A DNA stretch of 64,000 nt from Acerihabitans sp047324305 (GCF_047324305.1 NZ_CP178740.1:3038001-3102000); one strand, 5' to 3'; shown: positions 16,297-25,887, numbered from the stretch's first letter. Notes: generated from the letters alone by a model not told the origin. Program-made: numbers and translations.

Positions 16297-18846
16297 ATGT
16301 CTGGGGATGATCGCGAACCTATTGGACGTCATGGAAGACCGTCCGGCCGTAAAGTGACAAATAAACCGCCAGTGCGACGTCACCGGGACGACGACTACGA
16401 AGAAAATGACGATGCTCAGGACGACTATGACGATCAAGAGGAATACGTAATGCCGCCGCGCAAGCCGCCTGCGAAAGGCAAAGCGCGCCCGCCGCGCAAA
16501 AGCGGCAAGCGGCGCCTGCTGGGATTGCTTATCAAGATTTTCCTGGTGGTGGTGATTTTACTGGTGATCTACGGCGTCTACCTGGATGCGCAGATCCGCA
16601 GCCGCATCGACGGCAAGGTCTGGCAACTGCCGGCGGCGGTCTATGGCCGCATGGTGAACCTGGAGCCGGGCATGCCCTACAGCAAAAGCGAGATGGTCAA
16701 CCTGCTGGAAGGGATGCAGTACCGCCAGGTGACCCGCATAACCCGCCCGGGCGAATTCAGCGTGCGCGCCAACAGCATCGATATGCTGCGCCGTCCCTTT
16801 GATTTCCCCGACAGCAAGGAAGGGCAGATCCATGCGGTGCTGACGTTTGATCGCGATCATCTGCTGCAAATTCAAAACCAGGATACGCAGCGGAACTTCG
16901 GCTTTTTCCGCCTCGATCCGCGCCTGATCACCATGCTGCAATCGCCCAACGGCGAGCAGCGGTTGTTTGTGCCCCGCGCCGGATTCCCCGATCTGCTGGT
17001 GGATACCCTGATAGCCACCGAAGATCGTCATTTTTACCAGCATGACGGCATCAGCATCAGCTCCATCGGCCGCGCCTTCCTGGCGAATATTACCGCCGGG
17101 CGCGCGGTGCAGGGGGGCAGTACGCTGACCCAGCAGTTGGTCAAGAATTTGTTCCTGACCAATGAGCGTTCCCTGTGGCGCAAGATCAACGAAGCCTATA
17201 TGGCCGTGATCCTCGATTACCGCTACAGCAAGGATCGCATCCTTGAGCTGTATCTGAACGAAGTCTACCTCGGCCAGAGCGGCAGCGAACAGATCCGCGG
17301 ATTCCCGTTGGCAAGCCTCTATTATTTCGGCCGGCCGGTGGATGAACTCAGCCTGGATCAGCAGGCCATGCTGGTGGGCATGGTCAAGGGCGCATCGCTG
17401 TACAATCCCTGGCGTAATCCGCAAATGGCGCTGGAGCGGCGTAACCTGGTGCTGAAGCTGTTGCAAAACCAACAGGTTATCGACGCGGATTTGTATAATA
17501 TGCTGAGCGCGCGTCCGCTGGGGGTGCAGCCGCGAGGCGGGGTGATTACGCCGCAGCCGGCCTTTATGCAAATGGTGCGTCAGGAGCTGCAGGCGAAGCT
17601 GGGCGACAAGATTAACGATTTGTCCGGCGTGAAAATATTCACCACCCTTGATCCGATTTCGCAGGACGCGGCGGAAAGAGCTGTGGAGGCCGGTGTGCCG
17701 GCCCTGCGCGCCGGGCGCGGCGTCAGCGACCTTGAGAGCGCTATGGTGGTGGTGGACCGCTTTAGCGGCGAAGTGCGCGCCATGGTCGGCGGTTCCCAGC
17801 CGCAATTCGCCGGATTTAACCGCGCCATGCAGGCGCGGCGTCCGGTAGGGTCGCTGGCAAAACCGGCCACCTACCTGACCGCGCTGAGCCAGCCGGATAA
17901 GTACCGCCTGAACACCTGGATCGCCGATGAGCCCATTTCACTCAAGCAGCCGAACGGGCAGCTGTGGGCGCCGAAAAACTACGATCGTCAATTTCGCGGC
18001 AAGGTGATGCTGGTAGACGCGCTGGCCAATTCGCTTAATGTGCCGACGGTCAACCTGGGGCTGGCGGTGGGCCTGCCGGATATCGTCGCCACCCTGCAAA
18101 AACTGGGCATACCGAAAGAGGTGATCAACCCGGTGCCGGCCATGCTGCTGGGGGCCATCAGCCTCACGCCGATGGAAGTGGCGCAGGAATACCAGACCAT
18201 TGCCAGCGGCGGCAACCGTGCGCCGCTGTCGGCGGTGCGCTCGGTGATAAGCGAGGACGGCAAGGTGCTTTACCAGAGCTTCCCGCAGGCGGAGCGCGTG
18301 GTGCCGGCCCAGGCGGCGTATCTGACGTTATACGGTATGCAGCAGGTGGTGGCGCGCGGCACGTCGCGTTCGCTGGCGGTGAAATTCCCCAATTTCCATC
18401 TGGCCGGGAAAACCGGTACCACCAACGATTTGCGCGATAGCTGGTTTGCCGGCGTGGACGGTAAAGAGGTGACCATCAGCTGGGTAGGGCGCGACAACAA
18501 CGGCCCGGCCAAGCTGACCGGCGCCAACGGCGCGCTGACGATTTACCGCCGCTATCTGGAAAACCAGCCGCCGCTGACGCTTAACGTGATACCGCCCGAG
18601 GAGATCAACCAGATGTCCATCGACTATGCCGGCAATTTCGTCTGCAACAGCGACAGCAGCATGCGCGTGATCCCGGTCTGGACCGACAGTCCGCAGGCGC
18701 TGTGCCAGGCCAGCCAGGCGGTGGCCCAGCAGCCGGCGCAAACGCCGCCTGACCAGCAGCAGTCGGGCCAGCAGCAGCCGCAACAGGAGCAGCAGGAAGG
18801 CAGCGACGGCGTCGCCGGCTGGATCAAGGATATGTTCGGCAAATAG
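16297..18846 (+). CDS. mrcB: Bifunctional penicillin-binding protein 1B
   Basis: PBP1B polymerises and cross-links peptidoglycan. The 849 residues show a charged cytoplasmic tail (1-72) with acidic and Pro/Lys-rich stretches and one membrane anchor (about 74-96). The UB2H domain that binds the lipoprotein activator follows, then the GT51 glycosyltransferase with catalytic Glu242 in T-E-D-R-H-F-Y-Q-H-D-G. The transpeptidase has nucleophile Ser519 in R-P-V-G-S-L-A-K-P and the K-T-G-T-T box. The Gln/Pro-rich region before the terminal D-G-V-A-G-W-I-K-D-M-F-G is also found in E. coli. In E. coli fhuA follows; here fhuC follows directly. Confidence 0.98.
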   Translation: MSGDDREPIGRHGRPSGRKVTNKPPVRRHRDDDYEENDDAQDDYDDQEEYVMPPRKPPAKGKARPPRKSGKRRLLGLLIKIFLVVVILLVIYGVYLDAQIRSRIDGKVWQLPAAVYGRMVNLEPGMPYSKSEMVNLLEGMQYRQVTRITRPGEFSVRANSIDMLRRPFDFPDSKEGQIHAVLTFDRDHLLQIQNQDTQRNFGFFRLDPRLITMLQSPNGEQRLFVPRAGFPDLLVDTLIATEDRHFYQHDGISISSIGRAFLANITAGRAVQGGSTLTQQLVKNLFLTNERSLWRKINEAYMAVILDYRYSKDRILELYLNEVYLGQSGSEQIRGFPLASLYYFGRPVDELSLDQQAMLVGMVKGASLYNPWRNPQMALERRNLVLKLLQNQQVIDADLYNMLSARPLGVQPRGGVITPQPAFMQMVRQELQAKLGDKINDLSGVKIFTTLDPISQDAAERAVEAGVPALRAGRGVSDLESAMVVVDRFSGEVRAMVGGSQPQFAGFNRAMQARRPVGSLAKPATYLTALSQPDKYRLNTWIADEPISLKQPNGQLWAPKNYDRQFRGKVMLVDALANSLNVPTVNLGLAVGLPDIVATLQKLGIPKEVINPVPAMLLGAISLTPMEVAQEYQTIASGGNRAPLSAVRSVISEDGKVLYQSFPQAERVVPAQAAYLTLYGMQQVVARGTSRSLAVKFPNFHLAGKTGTTNDLRDSWFAGVDGKEVTISWVGRDNNGPAKLTGANGALTIYRRYLENQPPLTLNVIPPEEINQMSIDYAGNFVCNSDSSMRVIPVWTDSPQALCQASQAVAQQPAQTPPDQQQSGQQQPQQEQQEGSDGVAGWIKDMFGK

Positions 18847-18850
18847 CTCG

Positions 18851-18880
18851 CCACCCCGGCTTGCCGGGGTGGGTTTGTTG
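18851..18880 (+). terminator. Intrinsic terminator of mrcB
   Basis: CCACCCCGG (18851-18859), loop CTTG, CCGGGGTGG (18864-18872), then GTTTGTTG. Perfect 9-bp G+C stem with a short T-rich tail immediately after the mrcB stop. Confidence 0.75.
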
Positions 18881-19002
18881 ACCAGGCGAAGGAACGCCGG
18901 CGATAGGTATTCTGTCGCCGCGCGATGCCTGGCGGCGACCTGCGAGGAAAAATCAGTTGCGATGCTGCTAATTATTGAGGGAAACTGCTATTATTGCTTC
19001 TT

Positions 19003-19021
19003 TGAATAATTATCATTTGCT
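19003..19021 (+). promoter_or_regulatory. Fur-box-like site upstream of fhuC
   Basis: The A+T-rich stretch GAATAATTATCATT, 12-30 bp before the fhuC ATG, resembles repeats of the Fur hexamer NATWAT with a reversed ATTATC-like half. Iron repression of fhu genes by Fur is established in E. coli. Position close to the start suits repression. Confidence 0.5.
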
Positions 19022-19032
19022 TTATTGGGCTT

Positions 19033-19851
19033 ATGCAAGATATCGCCACACCTTTAGCCAACGCCGCCGCCGCCAGGAACGCTACTTTTGCCCTGGATCA
19101 GGTGAGTTTCTCGGTACCCGGACGGGTACTACTCCAGCCGCTGTCGTTCACTTTTCCCCAGGGCAAGGTCTGTGGCCTGATAGGTCATAACGGCTCTGGT
19201 AAATCCACCCTGCTGAAGATCCTGGGCCGTCATCATGAGGCCAGCGGCGGCGTGGCGCGCCTGAATGATAAACCGCTGGCGGACTGGGAAAGCAAGGCTT
19301 TCGCCCGGCAGGTGGCGTATCTGCCGCAGCAACTGCCGGCGGCGGAAGGCATGACGGTGCGCGAGCTGGTGGCCCTGGGGCGTTATCCCTGGCACGGCGC
19401 GCTCGGCCGCTTCGGCAGCGCCGATCGCCGGCATGTGGAGGACGCCATCGAGGTGGTCGGCCTGCCCTCACTTGCCCACCGTCTGGTGGACAGCCTTTCC
19501 GGCGGCGAGCGTCAGCGCGCCTGGCTGGCGATGACCCTGGCGCAGGACAGCCGCTGCCTGCTGCTGGATGAACCCACCTCGGCCCTGGATATCGCCCATC
19601 AGGTGGACGTACTGGCCTTGATTAAGCGCATGAGCCAGGAGCGCGGCCTGACGGTTATCGCGGTATTGCATGATATCAATATGGCGGCGCGCTACTGCGA
19701 TTACCTGACGGCGCTGCGCGGCGGCGCTATGATTGCCCAGGGATCGCCGCTGGAGCTGATGCGCGGCGACGTGCTGGAAACCATTTACGGTATTCCTATG
19801 GGCATCCTGCCGCATCCGGGCGGCGGCGCGCCGGTGAGTTTCGTGTTTTAA
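19033..19851 (+). CDS. fhuC: Ferric hydroxamate ABC transporter ATPase
   Basis: ATPase driving import of ferric hydroxamate siderophores through FhuB. The 272 residues closely follow E. coli FhuC. Walker A is G-H-N-G-S-G-K-S-T (51-59), the signature L-S-G-G-E-R-Q-R-A, Walker B L-L-L-D-E-P, and the H-loop V-L-H-D-I-N. The conserved end G-I-P-M-G-I-L-P-H-P is intact. Its TAA overlaps the fhuD ATG by one base (TAATG), which couples translation. fhuA, which precedes fhuC in E. coli, is missing, so fhuC is the first gene of the operon. Confidence 0.97.
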   Translation: MQDIATPLANAAAARNATFALDQVSFSVPGRVLLQPLSFTFPQGKVCGLIGHNGSGKSTLLKILGRHHEASGGVARLNDKPLADWESKAFARQVAYLPQQLPAAEGMTVRELVALGRYPWHGALGRFGSADRRHVEDAIEVVGLPSLAHRLVDSLSGGERQRAWLAMTLAQDSRCLLLDEPTSALDIAHQVDVLALIKRMSQERGLTVIAVLHDINMAARYCDYLTALRGGAMIAQGSPLELMRGDVLETIYGIPMGILPHPGGGAPVSFVF

Positions 19852-20855
19852 TGCGCCGGCGTGATCAGACCCTGGGACGTCTGCGCCCCCAGCGCGCGCC
19901 CGGCGCCATTGCGACGGATGAGAGTCCGGGTATTGACGGCGGCCGCCGACGGCTGCTGGCCGCCCTGCTGCTGTCGCCCTTGTGCTGCGGTCTCGCGTCC
20001 TGGGGGACCGCGGCCCGGGGTGCGACCGATCGGACGGCAATGGGCGGATCCGTCCCGTCGCTGCCCTATCAGCGCATTATCGCCCTTGAATGGCTGCCGG
20101 TGGAGCTGCTGTTCGCCCTCGGCGTTACGCCGCTGGCCGTCGCCGGCACCCGGGATTACCGCTTATGGGTACAGGAGCCGGTGCTTCCGGCCTCGATTGT
20201 CGATGTCGGCCAGCGCACCGAACCTAATTTCGAACTGATCACCGCCCTCAAGCCGGACTTGATCCTGTATTCCCAGGGCTACGGGCCGCGCCCGGAACAA
20301 TTGCGCGCCATTGCCCCCGCCATGGGGTTTAGTTTCACCGACGGGCAGGGGCGGCCGCTGACCACCGCGCGCGCCGGGCTGCTGGCCCTGGCGCAGCGCC
20401 TGGACAGGATGCCCGCCGCCCTGGCCCATCTGGCGTCTTTCGACCGCGAACTGGCCGAAGCCTGGCCGCAGCTGGCGTCATATCGCCGCCAGCCCCTGCT
20501 GATATTTTCCCTGATGGACGATCGTCACGCCCTGATCATCGGCGGCACCAGTTTATTCGGCCAGGTCATGGACCAACTGGCGCTAGCCAACGTCTGGCAG
20601 GGAGAAAATAATTTCTGGGGCACGGCGGTGGTGGGAATTGAACAACTGGCGACGCTGCCCCTGGCGCGGGCCATATGCCTGGATCACGGCGACGCCGCGC
20701 TGACGGCGCGCGTGGCCGCCACGCCGCTGTGGCAGGCCATGCCGTTTGTGCGCCGGAATATGTTGCGCACCGTGCCGGCCATCTGGATTTATGGCGCCAC
20801 CCTTGCGGCCCTGCGTTTTTGCCGCATGCTGCAGCAGATGGAAAAACAATGGTGA
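19851..20855 (+). CDS. fhuD: Ferric hydroxamate-binding periplasmic protein
   Basis: Periplasmic binding protein that hands ferric hydroxamates to FhuB. The 334-residue product has a long N-terminus before a twin-arginine type signal, G-R-R-R-L-L-A-A-L-L-L-S-P near residues 31-43. E. coli FhuD has the comparable S-R-R-R-L-L and is Tat-exported. Binding-domain landmarks are I-A-L-E-W-L-P-V-E-L-L, D-V-G-Q-R-T-E-P-N, W-Q-G-E-N-N-F-W-G and A-T-P-L-W-Q-A-M-P-F-V-R. The start coupled to fhuC leaves about 30 residues ahead of the RR motif, longer than usual; no better-placed start is obvious. It is followed by fhuB after four bases. Confidence 0.94.
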   Translation: MRRRDQTLGRLRPQRAPGAIATDESPGIDGGRRRLLAALLLSPLCCGLASWGTAARGATDRTAMGGSVPSLPYQRIIALEWLPVELLFALGVTPLAVAGTRDYRLWVQEPVLPASIVDVGQRTEPNFELITALKPDLILYSQGYGPRPEQLRAIAPAMGFSFTDGQGRPLTTARAGLLALAQRLDRMPAALAHLASFDRELAEAWPQLASYRRQPLLIFSLMDDRHALIIGGTSLFGQVMDQLALANVWQGENNFWGTAVVGIEQLATLPLARAICLDHGDAALTARVAATPLWQAMPFVRRNMLRTVPAIWIYGATLAALRFCRMLQQMEKQW

Positions 20856-20859
20856 GGCC

Positions 20860-22848
20860 ATGAACCGTCGTAGCGCGCTTTTCCCGTTTTGTCTGCTGAC
20901 GCTGCTGGCCCTGGGCGCGCTGGCGCTCAGCGCCTATAACGCCCAGCAGGTGCTGCCGGGCCAGCTATGGGCCGGGGCGCTGTGGCGGCCCGATATGCTG
21001 GATATCCGCCAGGTTATCTTCCACTACAGCACCTTGCCGCGCCTGGCGGTAGCGCCGCTGGTGGGCGCCGGCCTGGCGCTGGCCGGCGTGCTGTTCCAGC
21101 AGGTGCTGCGCAATCCGCTGGCCGAACCCTCGACCCTGGGCGTCGCCAGCGGCGCGCAATTGGGGGTCACCGTCACCACGCTGTGGCTGCTGCCCGGCGG
21201 AGCGCTGACCCAGCAACTGGCGGCCCTGCTCGGCGCGCTGGTCATCGGCGCGTTGGTCTTCGGCGTGGCCTGGGGAAAACGCATGTCGCCCGTGACCCTG
21301 ATCCTGGCGGGCCTGGTGCTGAGCCTGTACTGCAGCGCCGTTAACAGCCTGCTGGCCATCTTCCATTACCAGCAGCTGGAAAATCTGTTTTTATGGAGCA
21401 GCGGGGCGCTTAACCAGCAGGACTGGGGCCAGGTAAGGTTCCTGCTGCCGCGTCTGGGGCTGGGGCTGCTGCTGGCCCTGCTGCTGATTCGCCCCATGAC
21501 CTTGCTGGGCGTGGACGACGCCGTGGCGCGCAATCTCGGCCTGGGGCTGTCAACCGCCCGGCTGGCGGCGTTGGTATTGGCTATCGTGCTCAGCGCGTTG
21601 TTGGTGAACGCGGTGGGCGTGGTGGGGTTTATCGGCCTGTTCGCGCCGCTGCTGGCGAAACTGCTCGGCGCCCGGCGCCTGCTGCCGCGCCTGCTGCTGG
21701 CGCCGCTTATCGGCGCGCTGCTGCTGTGGTTTACCGATCAGGTCATGGTCTGGCTGGCGCGCGCGTGGCGTGACGTGCCCACCGGCGCGGCCACCGCGCT
21801 GATTGGCGCGCCGATCCTGCTCTGGCTGCTGCCCCGGCTGCGCCATGCCGTGGCGCCGGCGCAGCCGGGGCATGACGACGCGCCCCGCCCGGAGCGCGCC
21901 AATCCCGCGCTGTGGGCCGCGGGCGGATTGGCGTTGCTGCTGGCGCTGTTGTGCGTGGCGCTGATGCTGGGCCGTAACAGCCTGGGATGGAACTGGGCCG
22001 GCGGCGACGAGCTGCTGCGCCTGCTGCCCTGGCGCTGGCCGCGTACGCTGGCGGCATTAAGCGCCGGCGTGATGCTGGCCGCCGCCGGCACCCTGATCCA
22101 GAAACTGACCGCCAATCCCATGGGCAGCCCGGAAGTACTGGGTATCAGCGCCGGCGCCGCGTCGGCGGTGGTGTTGATGATGTTTTGGCTGCCCGGCGAT
22201 GTCTTTATTTGGTTATTGCCTGCGGGTAGCCTGGGCGCCGCGCTGACGTTGGCGGCCATTTTGCTGGTGGCGGGACGGCGGCATTTTTCCACCCAGCGCA
22301 TGCTGCTGGCGGGCATAGCCCTGGGTACTGCGTTCACCACGCTGGTGACCCTGCTGCTGGCCAGCGGCGATCCCCGCCTCGGCGGCCTGCTGACCTGGAT
22401 TTCCGGATCGACCTATGGCGTGCAGGCGCCGCAGGCGGTAACCAGCGCGGTGACGGCGCTGGTACTGTTGCTGCTGGCGCCCTGCTGCCGCCGCTGGCTT
22501 AACGTGCTGCCGCTGGGCGGCGCAACCGCCCGGGCCCTGGGCCTGCCGCTGGCACGCGCCAGGCTGGCTATCCTGTTGCTGGCGGCGGTGCTGACCGCCG
22601 GCGCCACGCTGACCGTCGGTCCCTTGAGTTTTATCGGTTTGATGGCGCCGCATATGGCGCGGATGCTCGGCTTTCGCCGGGCGATGCCGCAGCTGGTTAT
22701 GGCTGCGCTGCTGGGCGCGATGCTGATGCTGCTGGCCGACTGGGCCGGGCGCATGGCGATGTTTCCCGACCAGATCCCGGCGGGCCTGCTGGCGACCTTT
22801 ATCGGCGCGCCGTATTTTATCTTTCTGCTGCGCCGCCAGGGTCGCTGA
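20860..22848 (+). CDS. fhuB: Ferric hydroxamate ABC transporter permease
   Basis: Inner-membrane channel made of two fused FecCD-type halves, as in E. coli FhuB (660 residues; here 662). Each half has about ten hydrophobic segments and the conserved cytoplasmic E-A-A-type region contacting FhuC. The family motif near G-x-x-L-A-x-A-G occurs twice (G-A-G-L-A-L-A-G-V and A-G-V-M-L-A-A-A-G). The ATG at 20860 is preceded by GGTGAGG at the fhuD stop and gives M-N-R-R-S-A-L-F-P. A longer frame to 20746 overlaps fhuD and is not credible. It ends 12 bp from the convergent hemL stop. Confidence 0.96.
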   Translation: MNRRSALFPFCLLTLLALGALALSAYNAQQVLPGQLWAGALWRPDMLDIRQVIFHYSTLPRLAVAPLVGAGLALAGVLFQQVLRNPLAEPSTLGVASGAQLGVTVTTLWLLPGGALTQQLAALLGALVIGALVFGVAWGKRMSPVTLILAGLVLSLYCSAVNSLLAIFHYQQLENLFLWSSGALNQQDWGQVRFLLPRLGLGLLLALLLIRPMTLLGVDDAVARNLGLGLSTARLAALVLAIVLSALLVNAVGVVGFIGLFAPLLAKLLGARRLLPRLLLAPLIGALLLWFTDQVMVWLARAWRDVPTGAATALIGAPILLWLLPRLRHAVAPAQPGHDDAPRPERANPALWAAGGLALLLALLCVALMLGRNSLGWNWAGGDELLRLLPWRWPRTLAALSAGVMLAAAGTLIQKLTANPMGSPEVLGISAGAASAVVLMMFWLPGDVFIWLLPAGSLGAALTLAAILLVAGRRHFSTQRMLLAGIALGTAFTTLVTLLLASGDPRLGGLLTWISGSTYGVQAPQAVTSAVTALVLLLLAPCCRRWLNVLPLGGATARALGLPLARARLAILLLAAVLTAGATLTVGPLSFIGLMAPHMARMLGFRRAMPQLVMAALLGAMLMLLADWAGRMAMFPDQIPAGLLATFIGAPYFIFLLRRQGR

Positions 22849-22860
22849 AGGGACGGGGGC

Positions 22861-24141
22861 TTACAGCCGGGCAAAACTGCGGCGGGCGGCGCCGATGGTT
22901 TGCGTCAGATCCTCGTCGCTGTGCGCCAGCGACATAAAACCGGCTTCAAACGCCGACGGCGCCAGGTAGACCCCTTCCTCCAGCATCATATGGAAAAAGC
23001 GTTTAAACCGTTCCACATCGCAGGCCATGACATCCTGATAGCCGGTCACCGCGGGCGCGTCGGTAAAGAAGATGCCGAACATGCCGCCGACGTGGTTTAC
23101 CACCAGGGGAATGTTTTCCGCCCGCGCCGCCTCCAGCAATCCCCGCGCCAGGCGATCGGTCAGATCGGTCAGCGCCGGATAAATGCCGGGACGTGAAATC
23201 TCGGTCAGGCAGGCATAGCCCGCGGCCATGGCAATCGGATTGCCCGATAGCGTGCCGGCCTGGTAAACCGGGCCGGTGGGCGCCAGCGCCTGCATCACCT
23301 CGCGCCGCCCGCCAAACGCCCCCACCGGCATGCCGCCGCCGATGATTTTGCCCAGGCAGGTCAGGTCCGGCACCACGCCGTAATAGGACTGGGCGCCCGC
23401 CAGGGCCACCCGAAAACCGGTCATGACCTCGTCGATAATCAGCAGCGCGCCGAATTCATCGCACAGGGCGCGCAGGCCGGGCAGGAACGCCGGCAGCGGC
23501 GGCACGCAGTTCATATTGCCGGCCACCGGCTCGACGATAATGCAGGCGATCTCGCGCGGATAGAGTTCAAATACCTGCCGCACCGAATCCAGATCGTTAA
23601 AGGCGCAGGTGAGGGTGTGTTTGGCGAAATCGGCCGGCACGCCGGGAGAACTGGGCTGGCCGAGGGTCAGCGCGCCGGAGCCGGCCTTGACCAGCAGGCC
23701 GTCGGCATGGCCGTGATAACAGCCTTCGAATTTGATGATTTTATCGCGGCCGGTATAGCCGCGCGCCAGGCGAATGGCGCTCATGGTGGCCTCGGTGCCG
23801 GAGTTCACCATGCGCACCATATCCATGGACGGCACCAGTTCGGTCACCAGGGCGGCCATTTTCACCTCGATTTCGGTGGGCGCGCCGAAGCTCAGGCCGC
23901 GCCCGGCCGCCTCGATAACCGCCTCGCGTATCGCCGGATGGTTATGGCCCAATACCATCGGCCCCCAGGAACCGACATAATCGATATAGTCCTTTCCGTC
24001 CACATCATACAGCCTGGCGCCGTCCGCCCGCGCGATGAACAGCGGCGTGCCGCCGACGCCGTTAAACGCGCGCACCGGTGAATTAACCCCGCCGGGGATA
24101 AGCTTTTGCGCCTGGGCGTACAGATTTTCGGAATGGCTCAT
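22861..24141 (-). CDS. hemL: Glutamate-1-semialdehyde 2,1-aminomutase
   Basis: HemL is a PLP enzyme that rearranges glutamate-1-semialdehyde to 5-aminolevulinate in the C5 haem pathway. The ATG at 24141 (M-S-H-S-E-N-L-Y-A-Q-A-Q) gives 426 residues, the E. coli length. An open frame running to 24285 adds 48 residues without similarity. The PLP lysine is in C-L-G-K-I-I-G-G-G-M-P-V-G. Other landmarks are V-N-S-G-T-E-A-T-M-S-A-I-R-L-A-R and I-I-D-E-V-M-T-G-F-R. An AGGAG-like site (AGGAGCCG) precedes the start. It is divergent from clcA across about 214 bp. Confidence 0.97.
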   Translation of the reverse strand: MSHSENLYAQAQKLIPGGVNSPVRAFNGVGGTPLFIARADGARLYDVDGKDYIDYVGSWGPMVLGHNHPAIREAVIEAAGRGLSFGAPTEIEVKMAALVTELVPSMDMVRMVNSGTEATMSAIRLARGYTGRDKIIKFEGCYHGHADGLLVKAGSGALTLGQPSSPGVPADFAKHTLTCAFNDLDSVRQVFELYPREIACIIVEPVAGNMNCVPPLPAFLPGLRALCDEFGALLIIDEVMTGFRVALAGAQSYYGVVPDLTCLGKIIGGGMPVGAFGGRREVMQALAPTGPVYQAGTLSGNPIAMAAGYACLTEISRPGIYPALTDLTDRLARGLLEAARAENIPLVVNHVGGMFGIFFTDAPAVTGYQDVMACDVERFKRFFHMMLEEGVYLAPSAFEAGFMSLAHSDEDLTQTIGAARRSFARL

Positions 24142-24261
24142 GAAACGGCTCCTGAAGAAAGAATAAAACGTTAACCCCGATAGTGTAATAAACTGGCAGG
24201 CAATAAGACATCTTTGTTGGGTGCAAAAACGCAAAACCGCCAGCGGCCTTGTCAGCACGGA

Positions 24262-24289
24262 TTGACAAGCATTTTTGTAATACAATTAT
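24262..24289 (+). promoter_or_regulatory. Candidate clcA promoter
   Basis: A perfect TTGACA (24262-24267) is followed after 16 bp by AATTAT (24284-24289), 66 bp before the clcA start. The -10 is weak. Confidence 0.4.
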
Positions 24290-24355
24290 GCCTGACAGAC
24301 AGTGTGATAGCGTAAAGTCCGTCGAATACTATGCCAAATAAGGTAGATTGCTCCG

Positions 24356-25780
24356 ATGCCAGAACCCTTTCCTGCCGCGACCTCAGTGCCGGCCGGACGC
24401 CTTGCCCGCGTCCAGATGTTCAGCCGGCTCCTGTATCAAGATAAAACCCCGGTAACCGTACTCGCCATGGCCGCTCTCGTCGGTACCCTGGTGGGCGGGG
24501 TGGGCGTGGCATTTGAAAAAACGGTTGACTGGATGCTCGCCTGCCGTATCGCCGCCCTGGCCGACTTGCCGCAGCGCTGGCTGGTGCTGGTGCCGGCTGC
24601 GTTTTTTGCCTCAGGGGCGTTGGCCATGATCGGCTATTACCTGGTGCGAAAATATGCGCCCGAGGCGGGAGGCTCAGGTATTCCGGAAATTGAAGGCGCG
24701 CTGGAGGAACTGCGTCCGGTGCGGTGGTGGCGGGTGATCCCGGTTAAGTTTTTCGGCGGCATGGGTACGCTCGGCGCGGGCATGGTGCTGGGGCGCGAGG
24801 GACCGACGGTCCAATTGGGGGGAAATATCGGTCGCATGGTGCTGGATATGGTTGGCATGCGCAGCGCCGAGGCCCGGCATTCCCTGCTGGCAGCCGGCGC
24901 GGCGGCGGGATTAACGGCGGCGTTTAACGCGCCCCTGGCGGGGATCCTGTTTATCCTGGAAGAGATGCGGCCGCAGTTTCGCTATAACCTGATTTCAGTC
25001 AAGGCGGTATTTATCGGCGTTATCATGTCGAGCATCGTATTTCGCCTGTGCAACGGCGATCGTTCGGTCATCGACGTCGGCAGGCTGGCCGGCGCGCCGG
25101 TCGGTACTCTCTGGCTTTACCTGGTGCTGGGAATGCTGTTCGGCGTGGTGGGCGTGGTATTCAATACATTGATATTCCGCGCGCAAGATATGTTTTTACG
25201 CCTGCATGGCGGCAAATGCGCCAGATTTGTGATCATCGGCGGCATACTCGGCGGCCTGTGCGGTATTTTGGGTCTGATGCATCCCGAGGCTGCCGGCGGT
25301 GGTTTTGCCCTGATTCCCCTGGCAGCGGCGGGGCATTTTACCGCCGGCACCTTGTTGTTTATCTTTCTGGCCCGTATGTTGACGACCCTGTTGTGTTTCG
25401 GTTCCGGTGCGCCGGGCGGCATTTTTGCGCCCATGCTGGCGCTGGGAACCTTATTGGGCACGGCTTTCGGCATGATCGGCTGCCAATTATTTCCTGAGTA
25501 TGCCTTGCAGCCCGGCACTTTTGCGATTGCGGGCATGGGAGCCTTATTTGCCGCCTCGGTGCGCGCGCCCTTGACCGGGATCGTGCTGGTGCTGGAAATG
25601 ACCGACAATTATCAATTAATATTGCCGATGATTATCACCTGTCTGGGCGCAACGCTGCTGGCTCAGTTTTTAGGCGGCAAACCGCTCTATTCAGCAATCC
25701 TTGCCCGTACCTTGCAACGACAAACGCCCCCGCTGCCGGCGGATGCGCGATCGCACGCAGCGATAAACAAAATATCCTGA
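24356..25780 (+). CDS. clcA: H+/Cl- exchange transporter ClcA
   Basis: Inner-membrane CLC antiporter that exchanges two chloride ions for one proton and helps in extreme acid resistance. At 474 residues (E. coli 473) the functional residues keep their numbers: selectivity motif G-S-G-I-P (106-110), G-R-E-G-P (146-150) with gating Glu148, proton Glu203 in F-I-L-E-E-M, the G-G-I-F-A-P loop (354-359) and Tyr445 in K-P-L-Y-S-A. It lies between divergent hemL and erpA, the order found in E. coli. Confidence 0.98.
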   Translation: MPEPFPAATSVPAGRLARVQMFSRLLYQDKTPVTVLAMAALVGTLVGGVGVAFEKTVDWMLACRIAALADLPQRWLVLVPAAFFASGALAMIGYYLVRKYAPEAGGSGIPEIEGALEELRPVRWWRVIPVKFFGGMGTLGAGMVLGREGPTVQLGGNIGRMVLDMVGMRSAEARHSLLAAGAAAGLTAAFNAPLAGILFILEEMRPQFRYNLISVKAVFIGVIMSSIVFRLCNGDRSVIDVGRLAGAPVGTLWLYLVLGMLFGVVGVVFNTLIFRAQDMFLRLHGGKCARFVIIGGILGGLCGILGLMHPEAAGGGFALIPLAAAGHFTAGTLLFIFLARMLTTLLCFGSGAPGGIFAPMLALGTLLGTAFGMIGCQLFPEYALQPGTFAIAGMGALFAASVRAPLTGIVLVLEMTDNYQLILPMIITCLGATLLAQFLGGKPLYSAILARTLQRQTPPLPADARSHAAINKIS

Positions 25781-25791
25781 ATGCGCAATAC

Positions 25792-25820
25792 TTGAACGTA
25801 ATTGACAGGTAGCGGATAAT
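25792..25820 (+). promoter_or_regulatory. Candidate erpA promoter
   Basis: TTGAAC (25792-25797), 17-bp spacer, GATAAT (25815-25820). It lies about 68 bp before the erpA ATG. An ATG at 25819 inside the -10 opens a longer frame but is unlikely to be the start. Confidence 0.5.
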
Positions 25821-25887
25821 GAACATCCACATCGGGTTGTTATGCCTTCAGCCTGATGATTCTGGTTGGCGCGTTGGGAGTAGAGTA

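Noticed and set aside
16558..17805. 415-codon minus-strand frame opposite mrcB
   Set aside because: Antisense shadow of a conserved gene with no recognisable features.
18700..18846. Gln/Pro-rich C-terminus of PBP1B as a novel feature
   Set aside because: E. coli PBP1B has a comparable Gln-rich tail before the same D-G-V-A-G-W-I-K-D-M-F ending.
24142..24285. N-terminal extension of hemL to 24285
   Set aside because: The 48 added residues match nothing in HemL, and a good ribosome site precedes the ATG at 24141.
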